The notes beneath the pieces are model-generated. The model saw only the letters and a program-made list of their open reading frames with translations, searched no databases and was not told where the DNA came from. This document shows, piece after piece, positions 1-10,631 of a stretch of 64,000 bases of DNA (the first letter of the stretch is position 1; each line of letters opens with the position of its first letter). Source of the DNA: Tricholomella constricta (Eukaryota; Basidiomycota; Agaricomycetes; Agaricales; Lyophyllaceae). The translations under genes were made by a program, and so were the position numbers. Location: the NCBI GenBank assembly GCA_013368375.1, contig JAACJP010000045.1, positions 62,001 to 126,000 on the forward strand, written 5' to 3'.

Positions 1-214
1 TCGGTAGGATAGTTGTTTGGTTGATCGAAGTGCAATGCCGGCCTTGCCGGAAACGTAACCCTTGCTAAAATTTGACAGACAAGGAAAGCGGGAGGCGGGT
101 TGTCGAGCACAAATTGATAGGATTCTTGTTTTGAAGGTTCAGTAATCCTACAGATCAACCAAACAATTATCCTACCAAAAGTCGAAGGGGTCTATCGTTA
201 TGAAAACGGCTGTA
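1..214 (-). mobile_element. MITE copy 1 (left end cut by window)
   Basis: This is the same element as the complete copy at 10338-10585, in the opposite orientation. Its right end has the outer inverted repeat (the rc of TACAGCCGTTTTCATAACG) and ends at the TA of ggctgTA. Its inner repeat pair, GGTAGGATA(G/A)TTGTTTGGTTGATC, opens near position 3 and is mirrored near 152-176. About 35 bp of the left end lie outside the window. It has no coding capacity. The TA at the border suggests a Tc1/mariner-type source transposase, which is inference. Confidence 0.85.
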
Positions 215-786
215 AGACGTTGGGTGTCCGTGTCATTGGTGAGGCGTCAAAGTGAAAGTAGGTTGTTTCTAGCGTCAGCAGCAGCAACTTCGCTGAAGTG
301 GTGTGGACGTCCGAGAATAGGCGGCCCGAACCAGTAAGCCAATGTATTTCCTCAAGTTCAATTTTTAGCAATGAAATGTATAATATATTATTCAAAACAC
401 TGCTAAATAGTCTGCTGTTCTAGTCCCTCGTCTCCCCAAGAGTCCGAGATAGGACGAGCAGAGCTGACACCCAAATGCTTCTCTAGCAGACACCGAGAGA
501 CATGCTGTGACCTAAGGACCTGGGCATATGGCTGCTGTCGTGTATCGTTCCAAGAACCAGCAGCACCTTCAAGGCGTCCCCTCTGAATTGGAAAGAATGG
601 AGGGCAAGGACTTGCCGGAATGTGTCACCACGAGAACCAGAGTGAATGAGCCAAGCTTTAGTCAACGGAGCGACCAAACTTTCTTATCGGGGGCCGCAAT
701 AAGCACTCCGGCACGACATCCACCTACGTTTCAGTCCTAGAGCACCAAAAATAGTTGAGTAGAGGTGTCACTATTGTGAGCAAAAT
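215..786. other. Non-coding stretch downstream of the histone deacetylase
   Basis: This 570-bp stretch lies between the MITE and the 3' end of the hos2-like gene. I see no conserved coding region. The short open frames lack family motifs and plausible splice structure. It probably contains the 3' UTR of the deacetylase gene. Confidence 0.5.
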
Positions 787-2714
787 TCATACATCCACCT
801 CGACATCCATGGGTGTACCTGAGCTGGATAATGCAACCGCAGGGTTACTATTTTCTTTATCCTTGTCCTTGTCCACCGCTTTTCCCCTCCCACGCCCCCT
901 TCCCCTTCCTCTGCCTCGGCCCCTCCGCGTGGGTGGTACAATCGCCTCCTCCGTTTCTTCATCACCCTCCTCGCGTAGTACAGTGGGCGTAGCAGTCCCC
1001 CGACCCCTGCCACGCCCTCGACCACGCCTGCCCCCGCGCCGGCGAGGAGTCGATGTCCCTCTCCCCCGCACAGTAGGAGTAGAAGGCGTCTCGTCCTCAT
1101 CACGATCGACATCATTGTCCCCCTCAAAATACTCGTTCCGCGCCCTACTCGAATCTCTCCTCGTCTCCCCCGCCTTGCCTGTCCCCTTCGCTTCCTCATC
1201 CCTCTCCTCCGCGTTGCGCTCCTCGTCGCCCATCAACCCCAACAGGTCGGGCGGAATCTCCTGCATCGCGACGCTCGGGGCGCCCTGAAGATATCGCAGT
1301 TTGTTTCGAATGCTGATTGTTATCCGTTGCAACGACGCAGGCGAGTTCAAGTTGTCGACCTTCCCAGTGAGCGGAGGATGTAGCTTCCAGTTGGAGTCCT
1401 CGAAAAAAGAGTCGTACACCGTCGCGGGGAGCTCGTCGGGGATCGTCGCGCCTACAAGCACGGCAGTCTCGTACGTCCAACATCGGCTGACGTTTTTGAT
1501 GGTGTAGCCTCCACCGCCGAGTACGAGGAGAGGGACGTTGTATTTTCGCACGAAGTTGACGCATTCGCCGTGCGCAGCGATGGAGAGGTTGAAGGCTCCG
1601 AGGCGGTCGCACCCTAGGGAGTCGGCACCGCACTGGAGAACGATAGAAGAGGGGCGGAAGGCGGTGACGGTGTCGTCGATAACTGTCTTGAATATTGACA
1701 AGTACATATCGTCATCAATACCGTCCTGTAGAGGCACGTTCAGACAAAAGTGCTTTCCCGGACCGCTCCCATTGTCATCCAGTTTTCCGGTGCCTGGGAA
1801 GAAGTCGCCTGTGTATTTGTGGAAGGAGACAGTCATGACGCGATTGCTCTGGTAGAAGGCGAGTTCGACACCGTCGCCGTGGTGTATATCAATGTCGATG
1901 TATAGTACGCGGGGATGATATCTGTTGTGATTATGTTAATAAGAGGAATAAACGAACACTGCTGATACAGACCTGAGAAGCTCGAGAATTGCGAGTACAA
2001 TATCGTTGACGTAGCAGAACCCGCTTGCTTCGCCGCGTTTCGCGTGGTGTAAGCCGCCAGACCAGTTGATAGCGATATCAGTAGTGCCTGCGGACAGCTT
2101 GCGCGCGGCGGCGAGAGAGCCTCCAGCGTACATGCGACAGAAGTCAAACATGTCAGCAAAAATTGGATTATCCTCAACGCAATTGAAGGAATCAATCATT
2201 TGCCTCATCTGTGTCTGGTTTCCCGGGGTAACTCTTGTAAAGAAATTAGGTTTTGTGCGTTCCAAGCAGAGGGTCGTGTGCTAACCTGGAGAGGAAATCT
2301 ATATAGTCGTGATCATGGTACACTTCAAGCTCAGCTTGCGTTGCGGGCCGCGGGTCGTATATTTGATGGATCTGCTTATCAAGACCGTAACCCATGACGA
2401 GCGCGTTCGTCAAGGTTAGGCGATGAGGTTTCATGGGATGTCGTTCCTAGTCGCGTGCGCCAAGTCAGCAGTAGCACATCCCAACAGTTATTTGGCAAAT
2501 ACCCCATAGTGATGTCCCCCGACGCCTTTTGGCGAGTAATATGACACGATGGGTCGAGAATGCGGCTTGAAAAAGTATATTTATTTGCAGGCAGACGTAC
2601 CGCGCGTAGACTTACATTTATGCGCTCTGTGACGGGTTGAGCGGTACCATGCGCCCCTCGGTCAAAGAAGTAGGCGGACGATGAGAATGTCATATCTTGA
2701 GAGGTTCGGACCAT
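787..2714 (-). CDS. hos2: Class I histone deacetylase, HDAC3/Hos2 type
   Basis: Zn-dependent lysine deacetylase, expected to be the catalytic subunit of a Set3/SMRT-type nuclear complex. Exons are 2616-2714, 2286-2446, 1973-2233 and 787-1921, giving about 551 aa. The frame continues over all three GT-AG introns (169, 52 and 51 nt). Visible motifs are [15 protein letters not shown] (the catalytic His pair), the metal-binding [10 protein letters not shown] and the loop GGGGYTIKN. The wording [15 protein letters not shown] is HDAC3/Hos2-like rather than Rpd3-like. The catalytic core ends near residue 390. A low-complexity tail of about 160 aa follows, with acidic patches and long Arg-Gly runs, which is not part of the standard core. 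The start is the first ATG of exon 1; Met8 is an alternative. It is divergent from per1. Confidence 0.93.
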
Positions 2715-3018
2715 ATCAAAGCAATATCCCGGGCGGGCTACGAGAATCTATATATAATTGCTAAATATCTTGACCGGGAGGGGCGACTGGTATTTACTTT
2801 AATTAGTCACAATTAATTCACATTTGGTGAGTGAGACGCACCAAGGTATAGTCAGAGTCCTTTCCCGCGATATGAATTGAGCTGAGTCCAGTTTTGTATC
2901 GCTCGTGAATGAGAGTTGCGAGGAGCAGGCGAGGACTTGCAAATCTTGCAATGTTCAAGTCCGCGTTCCCACGCACTTCTTGACCATCTCCCATCTCCTC
3001 GACCTCCAGGCCTGCGCG
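2715..3018. promoter_or_regulatory. Divergent promoter region, hos2 / per1
   Basis: The 304 bp separate the start codons of two divergent genes, so they must hold both 5' UTRs and both promoters. A TATA-like run (tctatatataatt) lies near 2748-2760. No other element is recognisable by eye. Confidence 0.5.
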
Positions 3019-4088
3019 ATGTGTGCGGTTCGCCGTTTTCTGTTTCTCGCCACGGCTATTGGGACCGCGCTTGCATCGTCCGGAGACAGATCCGACGAGT
3101 TTCAGAGATGCGTCGCCCTTTGCAGTGCGAACCGTTGCCAGCCAGGAATGCCCGTAGCCCTGCCTCTGGCTCTGCAGCTCACGCGCTGGACATGTAACGA
3201 CAACTGCCGATACCTATGCATGCACGAAATTACAAGCCGGGACATAGATCGGGGTGTTCCCGTCCAGCAATATAACGGCAAATGGCCCTTTTGGCGCTTC
3301 GCTGGCATGCAAGAACCTGCTTCCGTGGCATTTTCTCTGCTAAACCTCTGGTGCCATGCTCAAGGAGTGCTTAAAGTGCAGAGGCGGATCCCAAAAACCC
3401 ATCCCATGAGATCATACTATCTGGTTTGGTCCTTCACGAGCATCAACGCCTGGATCTGGTCGTCTGTATTCCACACCCGAGGCGAGTTCAGTTTGAGCCG
3501 ATATGGTAAGCACCGTCTCATCTTTGCTGCCCTATAGACCTGCCTGCTACGGAGAAATTGGATTACTTCTCTGCTGCATTGGCGATCCTCTACGCCCTCT
3601 ATTATACCGTCATCCGGCTGTTTCACCTCTACCCTCGCCAATCTCGCCTCACATTGACAGGCGCTTCCCGGCCAACGAGCTTGGCGTCCAAGTCCTGGCC
3701 ATTACTCTGTATCATCGCATACGTAACTCACGTCTCGTACCTGTCGCTCCTTCCCCGCTTCGACTATACCTACAACATGGCATTCAACCTCGCAATTGGT
3801 CTCACCCATAACTTCTTGTGGCTGCTTTACTCTCTTCCCACAACCGCCATACGGAGGTTTCCCTCCAAACCAAAATCTTATCGACCCGGTTATGTTGGAA
3901 AAGCAGCGATCTTCGTAGCCTTTACAACTGCGGCGACGGCTCTCGAGCTGCTTGACTTTCCTCCTTGGGGAGGAATCATCGACGCGCATGCTTTGTGGCA
4001 TCTATCGACTGCGCCTATTGCACTATTCTGGTATGACTTTTTAGTGGATGACGCCCTCGATGGTAGTTGGAGAGAGCAGAGGGTGTGA
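3019..4088 (+). CDS. per1: Per1/PGAP3-like GPI-anchor lipid remodelling protein
   Basis: Membrane protein of the CREST hydrolase superfamily. The family removes the sn-2 acyl chain from GPI lipids in the ER/Golgi. Exons 3019-3481 and 3538-4088 give about 337 aa. The N-terminus (MCAVRRFLFLATAIGTALA) is a signal peptide, followed by a Cys-rich luminal region (RCVALCSANRC, CNDNCRYLC). Several membrane segments follow, with conserved HTR, LDYFSA and, near the end, DAHALWHL. The single intron must use a GC donor (gag|GCGAGT). This gives HTR-D-LPATEKLDYFSA, as in the family, and a 56-nt intron. The in-frame GT alternative (gtaagc) would leave only 32 nt. Confidence 0.92.
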
Positions 4089-4468
4089 GCGAAGAGTTCT
4101 CGATCTGGTATGGTCTGCTATTCCGACGCTGCGTCTATTGCTGACAGTCCATACATTCAGTCGCCGAACGCCCCTGGTCGACACTGTATGACGTCGCTTA
4201 GTGTCCGGACTTTATTGCAGCTGTGTGTATGTATATCAGACCTCGGACTCCTTCCGAGCTGTATCAAGTACAGACACGTTGGATGTTTCGCTCTTCACGT
4301 CACTTAGGTTATCTCTTCGTTAAATCACCATTGTCATCCCGTCTCATCGAGATGTGCGGCAACAAAGAATACATATCGTTCATTGATGATAAGTGATCGA
4401 ATAAATATATACATGCATGGAAAGCCTGCGAACACACTTGCAGGAGCACATTTGATTCGCAAAATAGA
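4089..4468. other. Convergent intergenic region
   Basis: About 380 bp lie between the 3' ends of per1 and the DUF6699 gene. I see no coding or RNA signal. It should hold the two 3' UTRs. Confidence 0.5.
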
Positions 4469-5545
4469 TCAGCGTTCCGCCTCGGCCGTCTTGATCTCCC
4501 AGAGCCCATGCTTGCTCTTTGCCAGGCCCAAAAAAATCATATCAGAGCCGAGAAAATCCATGCGCAGTACGCCGTCCCCCGTTTCCGGCCCACCCCGACG
4601 GTGAAAGGCCCGAGACAGTTCCTCGCGGTCCAACGTGCTCAGTGCTTCATTGTAGAAATCCCGCTTGCGGACCTGTTTCCCAAGATTCTGGTGAATCTGC
4701 GTAAAGATGTCCTCGATGGTGACGCCGTTCGGGCGCGACGCACGCACGTAGATGTACCACGGCAGTCGAGGGTGGTACAGGCAAAGCTCGTTCACCGGCG
4801 GTGACGTTGCGAGCTGATGGAAATCGATCTCATTCGCAGGACGCTTGAGATTGAGGAAACGGATGTCAAAGGAAGGCCTCTGCCGGAGGTCATGTCTTAA
4901 TGGATGAAGGGATGGTGAGGAGTAGCAGAGCAGAGGACTAAGGTTGTACGGATCCTCCTTTGGAACTTTATACATATAACGTTAAGTATCTCGTTGCATG
5001 TTTTGCGTGTGGATTAACGCACCTACTGCTGTCCGTACTGTACGGGAGACACTGCGGGAGAGCCTGCGGGCGAGATGAGGTGACCTGTAACCGATCCTCC
5101 AAGAGTCTGGACGAGGAGCAAGGTTAAGCGAGTCAAAGGAAGCCTCCTCTGCTGAGAACCAGCCATCTGCATGAGATTTGCGGCGTGACCGCAGTGGATT
5201 CCAAATCCTGGCAAACCTCGTTCTGCATGGCGTGTGGAAGGAGGAAGACTTCCTTCTTAGGACTCCTGAGGCCCTACGGTGGGCGGGATTTGCCCAAGTA
5301 GCTCCATGGGAAGCCTTAGCGATATTTCCCTTCTCTTCATCGCTATCGTCCCAGTAAGGAACAGCGGATGAGGGTGGGGTATGATGATGATAGGGATCAA
5401 CGGGCTCCGGCGAACGGGGACTCCCCTTCATACGCGGTCGGCTTGGGTCATAGCTGGCCATCGGCGTTGTAGGAGTGTGTGGCCACTGTGGTTGATAGGC
5501 GGGTGGTGGAACGACAGGAGTGCTATAAGACTGGTGTCCACTCAT
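4469..5545 (-). CDS. DUF6699 domain protein, function unknown
   Basis: Exons 5023-5545 and 4469-4965, split by a 57-nt GT-AG intron, encode about 339 aa. The first 170 residues are Pro/Ser/His-rich and look disordered, ending in an Arg-rich stretch. The C-terminal 140-150 residues fit the DUF6699 pattern of basidiomycete proteins: a PSFDIRF strand, LYHPRLPWYIYV, then NGVTIEDIFTQIH and a closing FLGLAKSKHGLWEI. The domain has no established biochemical function, so none is assigned. There is no signal peptide or membrane segment. Confidence 0.82.
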
Positions 5546-5920
5546 ACAGGGGTACGGTGAAGCTCTGATACATGTGTGAGAGTGGAAGGAAGTTTAAAGA
5601 TACGTTGAGACATACAAGTAGCCATTACAATATCCTGCATACACCAGATTGTATGCAGGATAGTAATACTGCTGCCAGGGATCCATCATGTCAACTAGTG
5701 AAGAGTGCTGAAGCGCCGCCTTGAAGGACTATGTGATTTGGTATGCACAGGGAAATATGTAGGTGCCCCATATTTGTTTTATAGTTGGAACCCAGGCCTT
5801 TGTTACGAACGAGTGAGTGATGGATGGAGTCCAAGGAGAGACAAAAGGAGACAAAAGGAGTTGCCTTGGCATGTGCCGCCACACTACCTAGATATGGCAA
5901 AACGTGAGGTCAGCCGAACT
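5546..5920. other. Non-coding stretch between the DUF6699 gene and tRNA-Pro
   Basis: I see nothing coding here. A short direct repeat (gagacaaaag twice) lies near 5839-5860. An A run just 5' of the tRNA on this strand corresponds to the TTTT Pol III stop of the minus-strand tRNA. Confidence 0.5.
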
Positions 5921-6002
5921 GGGCTTTGCTGGGAATCGAACCCAGGCCACTTGCAGTTGTGAAGTACCCAAAGCAAGTATCGTACCTCTAGACTACAAAG
6001 CC
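5921..6002 (-). tRNA. tRNA-Pro (anticodon UGG) with an 11-nt intron
   Basis: Read on the minus strand, GGCTTTG pairs with CAAAGCC as acceptor stem, with discriminator C. The D arm is followed by a CTTGC/GCAAG anticodon stem with loop TTTGGG...T, so the anticodon is TGG. The intron TACTTCACAAC sits at the canonical position after base 37. The T arm is CTGGG-TTCGATT-CCCAG. Mature length is about 71 nt before CCA addition. Confidence 0.9.
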
Positions 6003-6146
6003 GTGGAGATACATTCGTGGGCTAGATTTTGACCCAGTCAAGCCAATGCGGACGAAACAGAGAGATACATTTATCACATGATCACTGTCTTCGGACGCGA
6101 CGGGATGCAGAACAAGGCCCGGTTATTGGAAGTGACAAAACAACAT

Positions 6147-6231
6147 CGACAGGCCCGGGACTCGAACCCGGAATCTCCAGCTAGCAACCCGGAACCGGAA
6201 ACTGGCGCGTTAACCATTACGCTAACCCGCC
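6147..6231 (-). tRNA. tRNA-Arg (anticodon CCG) with a 12-nt intron
   Basis: On the minus strand the acceptor GGCGGGT pairs with GCCTGTC (G-T pairs allowed), with discriminator G. The D arm is GCG-TAATGGTTAA-CGC. The anticodon stem CCAGT/GCTGG carries loop TTCCGG...A, with intron TTCCGGGTTGCT after base 37. The T arm is CCGGG-TTCGAGT-CCCGG. The layout matches fungal tRNA-Arg(CCG). A TTTT Pol III terminator follows about 10 nt downstream. It lies 144 bp from the tRNA-Pro gene on the same strand. Confidence 0.9.
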
Positions 6232-6785
6232 GACAAAGATCTCGGCTCCAACGATGGTCAAGTGACAAGGGAAGGAATTAGGTGCGATGATTCAGATCCA
6301 TAAAAATCAGAAAACCGTCAATTAGTAGCGCAAGTTTATTGCCACGGAATGCAGCCTATGGACATAGTCATCCGTATAGAACTAATGTATACAGAAAAGT
6401 GTTTGATGTTTGATTATTAAAAGTACAGAACTTGGCATTTTTTGGATCCCTGAGCCTTGAAAGAAACCGCGTGAGCACACCATATTTTTATGATTATTTC
6501 GCCGATGCTCCAAGGGCGGACTCTCTGTAGGTTTGTGCATCCCTGTAGCTATTTTGTTAAGAAGATTACAAGAAGACGGGGGTACGATAATACCCTGTTC
6601 CAGTTAGTGATGGTGGCGAGGACATCTGCCGAGCGTGTGGACATTGAATTTAGACAATCCCAACCTGAAGTTCTGGACTCAGCCACTCGATTCTTTTGTT
6701 CGACTCGCGTAGGATTCCCATACAACTTCATCTAAGACCAGCTAGAACCTCTTCCAAACGACGCTGGTAACGCTACCCTACCAAC
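6232..6785. promoter_or_regulatory. Upstream region of rae1 copy A
   Basis: About 550 bp lie between tRNA-Arg and the first rae1 ATG. I see no coding signal. It should hold the rae1 promoter and 5' UTR and the internal-promoter upstream flank of the tRNA. Confidence 0.45.
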
Positions 6786-8302
6786 ATGTCGTTTTTCGGG
6801 GCGCAAAACACAGCAACTGCGTCGACAAACACGGCTGCAACGGACAAGGATGTCGAGATGTCGGATCCCCCTACCGATTCTATATCCTCGATAGCATTCT
6901 CTAGTCAGGCAGACTACTTGGCTGTAGGAAGTTGGGACAACAGCGTACGTTTCTCTATCATTCATTCCCATGTCGCGGCCTCAATGAGTCCAAATATTGC
7001 AGGTACGAATTTACGAGGTCATGGCTGGGGGGCAGTCACAAGGGAAGGCGATGTATCAGCATCAGGGGCCCGTTCTTAGTGTGTGCTGGAACAAGGTGCG
7101 TTGATATTGCCCTCTGGCGCGTCTGCGAGTTCCAAACGTGCATTTACGCAGGAGGGGAACAAAATCTTCTCTGGCGGCGCCGATAATGCTGGGCGCATGT
7201 TCGACGTGACCACCGGCCAGTCTTCGCAAGTCGCAGCGCACGACGCGCCTGTGAAAGTAGTGAGGTGGATTGACGCACCAGGGGCTGGGATTCTCGCGAC
7301 AGGTAGTTGGGACAAGACGATCAAGGTGCGGGCCTTTTTTGTTTCATTGGCGCTGACTTATGCAGAACTCATGTGTATTATCCATCGCGACTAGTATTGG
7401 GACTTGCGTGCTTCACAACCAGTAGCGACAGTAACGCTTCCAGAAAGGTGTTACACCTTCGATGTGCAGTACCCCTTGATGGTCGTGGGGACAGCAGAGC
7501 GCCATATCCAGATATTCAACTTGACGAACCCTAATACGGCATACAAAGTTCGCCTCTTCTTTCTTCCTCGCCTGGGCACGTCCTTACTTCGAAGTGTTAG
7601 ACCATCATCTCCCCATTGAAATGGCAGACACGTGTTGTTTCTTGTTTCACCGCCGCTACGAACAGTGGGTTCGCGGTCGGAAGTGTTGAGGGCAGAGTGG
7701 CTATTCAGCGAGTCCCATTTCTTTCAACCGCTGGCCCTTTAGCTAACGCGACTTTAGATATGTTGAAGATAAAGACTCTGCGTCAGTGCTGCTTTCGATA
7801 ACTTCCCAGATCACTCATGTCACACTCGTGTAGGAATAACTTCTCGTTCAAGTGCCATCGCCGCGACAACGTACCAAATTCCAAAGACCAAGCCTTGGTG
7901 TACGCAGTCAACGACATCTCATTCCACCCAGTCCACGGAACATTCTCCACCTGCGGTATGTATCTCACCCCGAATGATGTTTTCTTCTAAAAGCTGGTGC
8001 GTGTGCCGCAGGTTCTGACGGCACCATCCATTTCTGGGACAAGGATGCCCGCACACGACTAAAGAGTTCGTTTCTCCGTCATCGCCGATCCCGACGACCA
8101 TTCTGACACCGTTCCACCAGCCTTCGAACCCGCCCCGGGGCCTATTACCACCACTGCCTTTAACCGCAACGGCAGCATCTTCGCCTATGCTGTGTCATAC
8201 GACTGGTCCAAGGGCCACTCTGGCATGACCCCAGGCCACCCGAACAAACTCATGCTGCATGCTTGCAAGGAGGAGGAGGTCAGGAAGCGACCGAGAAAGT
8301 AG
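6786..8302 (+). CDS. rae1: Rae1/Gle2 mRNA-export WD40 protein, copy A
   Basis: Seven-bladed WD40 protein that binds Nup98-type nucleoporins and acts in mRNA export. Nine exons (6786-6944, 7003-7095, 7152-7325, 7395-7547, 7601-7707, 7758-7781, 7834-7955, 8012-8065, 8121-8302) give about 355 aa with frame kept throughout. Recognisable Rae1 blocks are [73 protein letters not shown] and the C-terminal [19 protein letters not shown]. Intron 5 has a GC donor (CA|GCGAGT, 7708-7757). The second copy has GT at the same position. It is convergent with the SRA gene. Confidence 0.95.
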
Positions 8303-8624
8303 TCGCGTTGGAGTTCCAAGGGTATGACTGACGCCAGCCGTGCCTCGTTTACATGCCAATGTCCTTCGTTGTTTTTTCGTTTTTGTGTAATGCTATGAAG
8401 GCAATTTTGTTAATGCCAGATGGAAGTGGGTCAATCACTTGTGTAGGGCAGAAAAATGACTGTCTTGAAGATATCACATTCAATGAATGACATACAATAT
8501 ATTACACGGTACTGTACTAGCAAGCCAATTGTCCCAAGAACATAGTATATCACACTGCCAAAGTGCAGACAAGTAGATCTCCACTGTCCATTGCCCAACA
8601 TCACTCTCTTCTCCTTTGACTCCT
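8303..8624. other. Convergent intergenic region, rae1 / SRA gene
   Basis: About 320 bp lie between two convergent stop codons. Nothing recognisable beyond expected 3' UTRs. Confidence 0.5.
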
Positions 8625-10116
8625 TCAACCTTCAGCTTCATGATCTGTCTTCTTCTTTTTGAAGCTTGGATTCCCTGGAAGGCTTTGTTTTCCCTTGCCT
8701 TTCATTCTGTCCCACTTCCAGTCAGAGTCAGAGTCCATCTCTGGACTTGTGGATGCCTCTCTAGGTACCGGTTGTTTCCTGTGTGAGTCATCCCATGTTT
8801 CCTCCTCACTGTCTTCTCGAATCCGCTTGCGAGAGCTGGGCCCCGCAACATTCGCTGTTGAACTGGCTGGCCCAAACCTCCGCCGAGTTCCTCCCAATTT
8901 TTCGAGTTGTTCCTTCGACGGTCGGAATGGAGGCAGGGGTTTGCGAATTGGCCTCGGTGGAGGCTTGGACGGACCGGCGATTGATGGACGATGAATAGGC
9001 TTAGAGTTGCCTGAAACTGAGCCGTGTACAGGAAGGCGCAGTTGGTGCGGTGATCTCTGAGTGGAACCTGATCAGTGACCATCTTCTGGGCAACAATAAA
9101 ACAGAACAACTTCGAAGAGGAATCTGCAAGTTTTGTAACCTGTGAGCCCTGTCTCTCTCCAGGCCTAGACAAAGATGTCAGCCAAGATACTCAATGTATA
9201 TAATAATAAGCATGTTTCACCTCCATAACCATGTAAAGACCATCATATCGATACCTATCGAATCACGTGGACTGTCAGCTGATTTAAAGTTGCATTTTGG
9301 ATACCATCTACCCTTCGGCCGGCGCGTACGGGTAGGTCTTTTGGTTTTTCCCGCCCTTTCGCGGGGCCCCCCTGATGACGCGGACCGGCTTTCTGTTCTT
9401 GCTCGAAACCTGCAAAATAAGAACAAATATATGCAAGGAAGGGAGGCAAGTACAATACCTTCAGAGCTGCATTTCCACCTACCCATTCTTGGTCTTTGGT
9501 CTGTTCACTTGACCATGACTATCATAAAAGAACATCAGATCAATCATATTTTGATGATAGATGTTCTAACCTCCTTTCCCTGAATCTTTTCCATTGGAGT
9601 AAGCCTAGGGTCACGCCCGCCTGTGTGCGGATAATGCGTTCAAAGAGTGACTCTCAACTTCAAGTGGAAATCAAACATACCATGGCCAGTATAAACACTG
9701 GGAGCAAGGGTACAGGTCAATTCATGAACCACATGGTTGATGAGTAAATGTCACCGACAAAATCTCTCCATTGTCAACATCATCTTCATAACCATATGAC
9801 CTGTGGAATAATATGAGTCATGTAACGGGGCCGGGTGGAAAACACGCGTTTACAGTACGACGGAATATGCACCGTCTTCAAGAGTGCCATGGATACCCGC
9901 TCTGGGTGGCGCATGTACCCCAGTAGCGCATAGTTCATCGCGAGTTTTGAATGTGGACCCTACCGGATATCCAGGTATTTCCGCGTGAACTTTTCTATAT
10001 CACAGATACCATGAGTCCAAGGGCCAGGACACAACGCATCAAAGTGCTCACGGATTGTGCCGGCCTGGTGTTTCAGAGGGCTTCGAGCCCTTCAGCCAAT
10101 TTGACGACTCGCTCAT
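8625..10116 (-). CDS. SRA/YDG-domain protein (probable methyl-DNA reader)
   Basis: The SRA (SET- and RING-associated) fold binds methylated or hemimethylated cytosine in UHRF1 and in plant SUVH proteins. Ten exons (10052-10116, 9854-9994, 9759-9800, 9681-9697, 9571-9620, 9459-9518, 9312-9409, 9221-9254, 9111-9164, 8625-9056) give about 330 aa. The domain covers about residues 22-200: EIPGYPVGSTF, GVHAPPRAGI, GAYSVVL, YGYEDDVDNGE, YTGHGGRD, DQEW-NAALK, KPVRVIRG, YAPAEGYRYDGLY and a final FERSPHQLRLPV. No RING, PHD, Tudor or SET domain is present. The C-terminal 120 residues are basic, Ser/Pro-rich and end in a KKKK nuclear-localisation-like stretch. The reading depends on a 17-nt exon. Confidence 0.88.
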
Positions 10117-10337
10117 CTCTGGCAAGCAACGTCTGGAGAGCGGGGGAGATACAAACAGTAATGGAAGTTCGAGATTGAGTCTCTTTTTGAGTTTATTGCA
10201 GGACAAAGGCCTTTGAAGCGCAAACGATCATGTGACCGTCGGGAGTATTTCGTGATGCGAATGGCGCGTTTCTGGAAACGTCCACCGCGTGCACCACGCA
10301 TCTGCTGATATCTAGCACAGTACACTATCCCAACAGA

Positions 10338-10585
10338 TACAGCCGTTTTCATAACGATAGACCCCTTCGACTTTTGGTAGGATAATTGTTTGGTTGATCT
10401 GTAGGATCTGAACCTTCAAAACAAGAATCCTATCAATTTGTGCTCGACAACCCGCCTCCCGCTTTCCTTGTCTGTCAAATTTCAGCAAGGGTTACGTTTC
10501 CGGCAAGGCCGGCATTGCACTTCGATCAACCAAACAACTATCCTACCGAAACTCGAAGGGGTCTATCGTTATGAAAACGGCTGTA
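10338..10585 (+). mobile_element. MITE copy 2, complete, 248 bp
   Basis: Both ends read TACAGCCGTTTTCATAACG when oriented inward. The inverted repeats extend about 62 bp with roughly four mismatches and enclose about 125 bp of unique, non-coding core. The outermost TA pair fits a TA target duplication typical of Tc1/mariner-derived MITEs. The element ends 46 bp from the stop codon of the PPR-like gene, so it may contribute to that gene's 3' flank. The short gap 10117-10337 on its other side shows nothing further. Confidence 0.88.
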
Positions 10586-10631
10586 ATGTGTACATTGAAC
10601 TCCTCTAACTTGACTACAAGCACAATTAAAG

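Noticed and set aside
755..1288. Open frames on both strands over the HDAC 3' end, including a 177-aa plus-strand frame
   Set aside because: They are shadows of the Arg-Gly-rich low-complexity tail of the deacetylase.
3513..3537. GT donor (gtaagc) as the per1 splice site
   Set aside because: It is in frame but would make an intron of about 32 nt and insert eight residues absent from the family. The upstream GC donor gives a 56-nt intron and the conserved HTRD junction.
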